A stretch of DNA of 64,000 nt from Azospirillum canadense (lineage in GTDB: Bacteria > Pseudomonadota > Alphaproteobacteria > Azospirillales > Azospirillaceae), in the NCBI RefSeq assembly GCF_025961225.1, contig NZ_JAOQNG010000010.1:362501-426500 (forward strand), given 5' to 3'. The notes under the pieces were generated by a model. That model searched no databases and had not been told where the DNA came from. It worked only from the letters and a program-made list of their open reading frames with translations. The position numbers and the translations under genes are program-made. Each line of letters starts with the position of its first letter. Position 1 is the first letter of the stretch. Positions 61,615-64,000 of the stretch are shown here, in pieces.

Positions 61615-61723
61615 CGGATCTCCGCCGTCCTTCGGACAGAGTCCTGTCCGCAAAGATGGTTGCCGCTTTGGTTAAGCGCTGTCGATCCGGGACGTGTCCC
61701 CGTTGGTGCGGGTTGCGGTTGAA

Positions 61724-62695
61724 TCACGCCAGGGACTGGATGTGATCCACGTAGCCGGTCAGGGCGGCAATCCCCTCGTCGGTCAACTCCACGAACACGC
61801 GGCGGCCGTCCCGCTCGTCGGCGATCCGCCGCACGAGGCCGCGTTCGTTCAACTCCGTGATGCGGCGGAGCGCCGTGGTCTGGGCGACGCCCGACGCCAC
61901 GCACAGCGACGACACGGAGATGCGCCGACCGCGGAGGTGGTTGGCCATCAGGTCCAGCAGCATGTCCCAGCAGGGGTCCTCGAACAGGCCCTTGGGAAAG
62001 AACTTGTCGCGGGCGACGCGGGATTGCTGAAGGCCGCGCAGGATGTCCAGCCCGCTCTTGGCGTTCGCCTGGCGGCTGACCGCCTCCGCCAGCGGGATGG
62101 GAGCGGGCGGCTGCGGCAGGGCCACCGGCTGCCCCTCGCGCAACGACCGGACCGCTGCGATCAGGGCGAGGCCGTGGCGGTAAGCCTCCTCCAGCGCGTC
62201 GACACGTCGATGCTCGGGCGCCGGAGGGCTTCCCGCGTCGTTGGCGGCGCCCTGGTGGAGGGTCAGGGCGCGGGCCAGGGCGCCGTGGAGTTGGCTGCCG
62301 TCCGACGGGTCGCTGACGAAGTCCGCGACGCCGAGGTGGATGGCGCGGACGACATCCTGCGCCGTAGCTTCGCCTGAGACGATGACGAACTGGAGCGAAC
62401 GGGCGACGCTGCGCCGCATCCGTTCGACCAGGGCGAGCCCGTCGAAATGGGGGCGGGCGAGTTCGACGGCAACGATGCCGATGCTGCCGTCCGACTCAAG
62501 CGTGTCGAGCGCCGCGATCGCGTTGTGCGTGACGTGGATGCGGTGGCCGTTGCGCTCGAAGGCGTCGCGCATGCCGTCGCCCAGGTCGCGGTTGGCACAA
62601 GCGATCAGGATGGAGGTTCCGGTGACGTTGAGGTCGGCGCTCGTCGGCACGGGGCGGACGGGCCACGCCAAGGGTCGCTCCATTTCGATCCGCAT
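61724..62695 (-). CDS. Regulator with atypical receiver domain and C-terminal winged helix
   Basis: A 323-aa protein from ATG 62695, with GGGAGG 6 bp upstream. Residues about 22-140 follow a receiver fold (TSILIACANRDLGDGMRDAFERNGHRI, IGIVAVELARPHFDGLALVERMRR, ADFVSDPSDGSQLHGAL). At the phosphoacceptor position the usual Asp is Glu (VAVEL), the N-terminal acidic pair is missing, and the conserved KP is DP, so ordinary phosphorylation is unlikely. The C-terminal part is a MarR-like winged helix (ISVSSLCVASGVAQTTALRRITELNERGLVRRIADERDGRRVFVELTDEG). A constitutive or ligand-controlled DNA-binding regulator is the best description; targets are unknown. Confidence 0.82.
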   Translation of the reverse strand: MRIEMERPLAWPVRPVPTSADLNVTGTSILIACANRDLGDGMRDAFERNGHRIHVTHNAIAALDTLESDGSIGIVAVELARPHFDGLALVERMRRSVARSLQFVIVSGEATAQDVVRAIHLGVADFVSDPSDGSQLHGALARALTLHQGAANDAGSPPAPEHRRVDALEEAYRHGLALIAAVRSLREGQPVALPQPPAPIPLAEAVSRQANAKSGLDILRGLQQSRVARDKFFPKGLFEDPCWDMLLDLMANHLRGRRISVSSLCVASGVAQTTALRRITELNERGLVRRIADERDGRRVFVELTDEGIAALTGYVDHIQSLA

Positions 62696-63066
62696 CGAAA
62701 CCCTCCCCACCCAATTTCGTGTTCGCTGATCCAAATGGATTAACACACAAAGCAAACTGAGGTGGATGCAATCATGGTCCAAATTAGATGCATCGAATAA
62801 CCATGTGCGCGTTGCGGCAAATTCGCAGCTATATGATGAAAGTCATACGTGTATATTGCGGCGATGACATCGAGCGCTGTCGGTTGCGCCGATTTTGCTG
62901 CGAAATAAAGAAAAAGTTGTAACGAAATTCGAACATAATTCTGATTCCGGGGTTGTGCCGGGGCGGAGCCATGTCCGCCGGTTCCCGTCCAGTCTGGACC
63001 CGTCTCGGAACCGGTGCCCGCCGGGATGCGCGTAAGGTGTGCTGGTCTCATCCCGGCCACAGACCA
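62696..63066. other. AT-rich divergent intergenic region
   Basis: A 371-bp region between divergent genes, markedly AT-richer than the rest of the window (especially 62700-62945). It contains the small palindrome ATCCAAATGGAT near 62731 and several ATG- and TATA-like stretches, but I see no supported gene, no sigma-54 site and no FNR box. It probably holds both promoters and perhaps an operator for the winged-helix regulator. Confidence 0.5.
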
Positions 63067-63870
63067 ATGCGCCTGACCCTAACGACAAAGATCATCTTGC
63101 TGCTGCAGGTTGCGCTGTGCTTCGCGCTGATTTCGACCGCGGCGCTGTCCTACCTGAAGATGGAGCGCATGGTGGAGGACACCGTGGCTTCCCGCTTCAC
63201 CGTGGCCCTGCGCGGGCTGGCGGGAGAGGTGGAGGGGGCGGTGAGCCTCGGCGTGTCGTTGAACGCGTTGCGCAATCTCGACGCGCTGATCCAGCGTGCG
63301 CTGTCGCGTGACGACCGCATCACCGGCCTCGTCCTCTTTAACGACGCCGGCGAGATCCTGGCGTCGGCCGGCCGCAACGCGCCGACCGGGACGATGCCCG
63401 CCGACTGGAAGGCCGCCTTCGCGCGCGACGGCCGGTCGGAGCGTGGCGCCAAGGTGACCAGCGGTGACTCCCAGGCCCTTCTGCTCGGCATCCGCAACGC
63501 CTTCGGCGGCGTGGCCGGCGGCATCGGCCTGACCTACTCGTTGAACGAGGTGCACGCGGGCATCCGCGGCACGATTCCGGAACTGGCGCTGTCCAGCGGG
63601 ATCAACCTGATCACCGGGCTGCTGATCACGATGATCGCGGTCTGGCTGCTGCTGCGCCCAATCCAGCGTCTGCTGCGGGAGCTGACCTCGGCCGTCAAGG
63701 CGCTCGGCCATGGCGAGCCGCCGGAGATCACGCCGGAGATGGCGGACTTCGCCCCCGACCTTCCGCAATTCGCGGACCGCATCCTTCACTTGCAGCAACT
63801 GGAAACGGACGGGGCCGCCCACCGCCCTGCCCACTGCCCGGCCCAATCCCCGGCGGAGAGCGTGCGATGA
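63067..63870 (+). CDS. Membrane sensor protein similar to the T6SS-linked sensor 1
   Basis: A 267-aa protein: TM1 at about 8-28 (IILLLQVALCFALISTAALSYL), periplasmic sensor region (RFTVALRGLAGEVEGAVSLGVSLNALRNLDALIQRAL, ITGLVLFNDAGEILASAGRN), TM2 at about 178-200 (INLITGLLITMIAVWLLLRP), a HAMP-like segment (IQRLLRELTSAVKALGHGEPPEI) and a short cytoplasmic tail with no output domain. The layout matches the 256-aa protein at 43363-44133. ATG 63067 follows no strong ribosome-binding site; longer starts are open but lie in non-protein-like sequence. Its ATGA overlaps the next gene. Confidence 0.75.
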   Translation: MRLTLTTKIILLLQVALCFALISTAALSYLKMERMVEDTVASRFTVALRGLAGEVEGAVSLGVSLNALRNLDALIQRALSRDDRITGLVLFNDAGEILASAGRNAPTGTMPADWKAAFARDGRSERGAKVTSGDSQALLLGIRNAFGGVAGGIGLTYSLNEVHAGIRGTIPELALSSGINLITGLLITMIAVWLLLRPIQRLLRELTSAVKALGHGEPPEITPEMADFAPDLPQFADRILHLQQLETDGAAHRPAHCPAQSPAESVR

Positions 63871-64000
63871 AACTGTCCTTCGTCCGGCGCCTGAACTGGA
63901 TGCTGACGGGCGTGGTGTCCGTCCTCATGCTCGTCAGCCTCGCCGTCCAGACCACCCACTTCAACAGCCTGTTCCGCCCCTTGATCGAACCGGAGCTGGC
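63867..64000 (+). CDS. N-terminus of a further membrane sensor protein (cut by window edge)
   Basis: ATG 63867 overlaps the preceding TGA. The 44 visible codons (KLSFVRRLNWMLTGVVSVLMLVS..) give a basic start and one hydrophobic helix, as at the start of the 646-aa T6SS-linked sensor. It is probably the second member of a parallel sensor operon. Nothing more can be said from the visible part. Confidence 0.6.
   Translation, partial: MKLSFVRRLNWMLTGVVSVLMLVSLAVQTTHFNSLFRPLIEPEL

Overview
The window is high-GC (roughly two thirds G+C), densely packed chromosomal DNA of an alphaproteobacterium. The gene set and order (propionyl-CoA carboxylase plus methylmalonyl-CoA mutase, DctBD/DctA beside a malic enzyme, HWE histidine kinase, RpoE/ChrR-like ECF pair, an alphaproteobacterial type VI secretion cluster, DinB with an N-terminal zinc finger) point to Rhodospirillales, most likely Azospirillum or a close relative. 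The organism call is inference from gene content; no rRNA or tRNA gene is visible.

Left third (1-30 kb), metabolism and regulation. Positions 2-5693 hold the end of pccB, pccA, bioY and methylmalonyl-CoA mutase, a route from propionyl-CoA to succinyl-CoA with a biotin importer embedded. A DUF2161 nuclease-fold protein and a GTG-started HWE kinase-receiver hybrid follow. Then come dctD/dctB (minus strand) and dctA (plus strand), with a sigma-54 promoter and two DctD-like operators between them, and maeB, so C4-dicarboxylate uptake sits next to malate-to-pyruvate conversion. Next are a TPR/glycosyltransferase-like protein, an unknown PPC-like protein, the pqiABC envelope lipid-transport set, an FNR-box-controlled pyruvate formate-lyase facing a PAS/sigma-54 activator, an ECF sigma factor with its zinc/cupin anti-sigma factor, and dinB.

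Middle and right (30-60.4 kb), type VI secretion. A minus-strand arm (J-domain-like protein, small coiled-coil protein, tssB, tssC, hcp, tssE, tssF, tssG, clpV, vgrG, YwqK/MORN-like protein) diverges near 43.3 kb from a plus-strand arm: three membrane signalling proteins, a lytic transglycosylase, two SPOR proteins, a TssJ-like lipoprotein, tssK, tssL, tssM, tssA, a second hcp, a UPF0114 membrane protein and a pentameric ligand-gated ion-channel homologue. Together these encode a complete sheath/tube/baseplate/membrane-complex machine. There is no Fha, PpkA, PppA or TagF gene in the window. In their place is a sensor trio ending in a SpoIIE-type phosphatase domain whose metal-binding aspartates all look substituted. 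TssL has no peptidoglycan-binding domain; the SLT and two SPOR proteins may supply the cell-wall functions.

Right end (60.4-64 kb). A strong bidirectional terminator separates the T6SS arm from an unusual minus-strand protein: a helix-turn-helix, a coiled coil, then seven copies of an AFSFDD(D/E) motif in an acidic tail with a basic/aromatic C-terminus. A regulator with an atypical receiver and a winged helix follows. The window ends in a second pair of small membrane sensors resembling the T6SS trio. Several G/C-rich palindromes of one family sit between genes.
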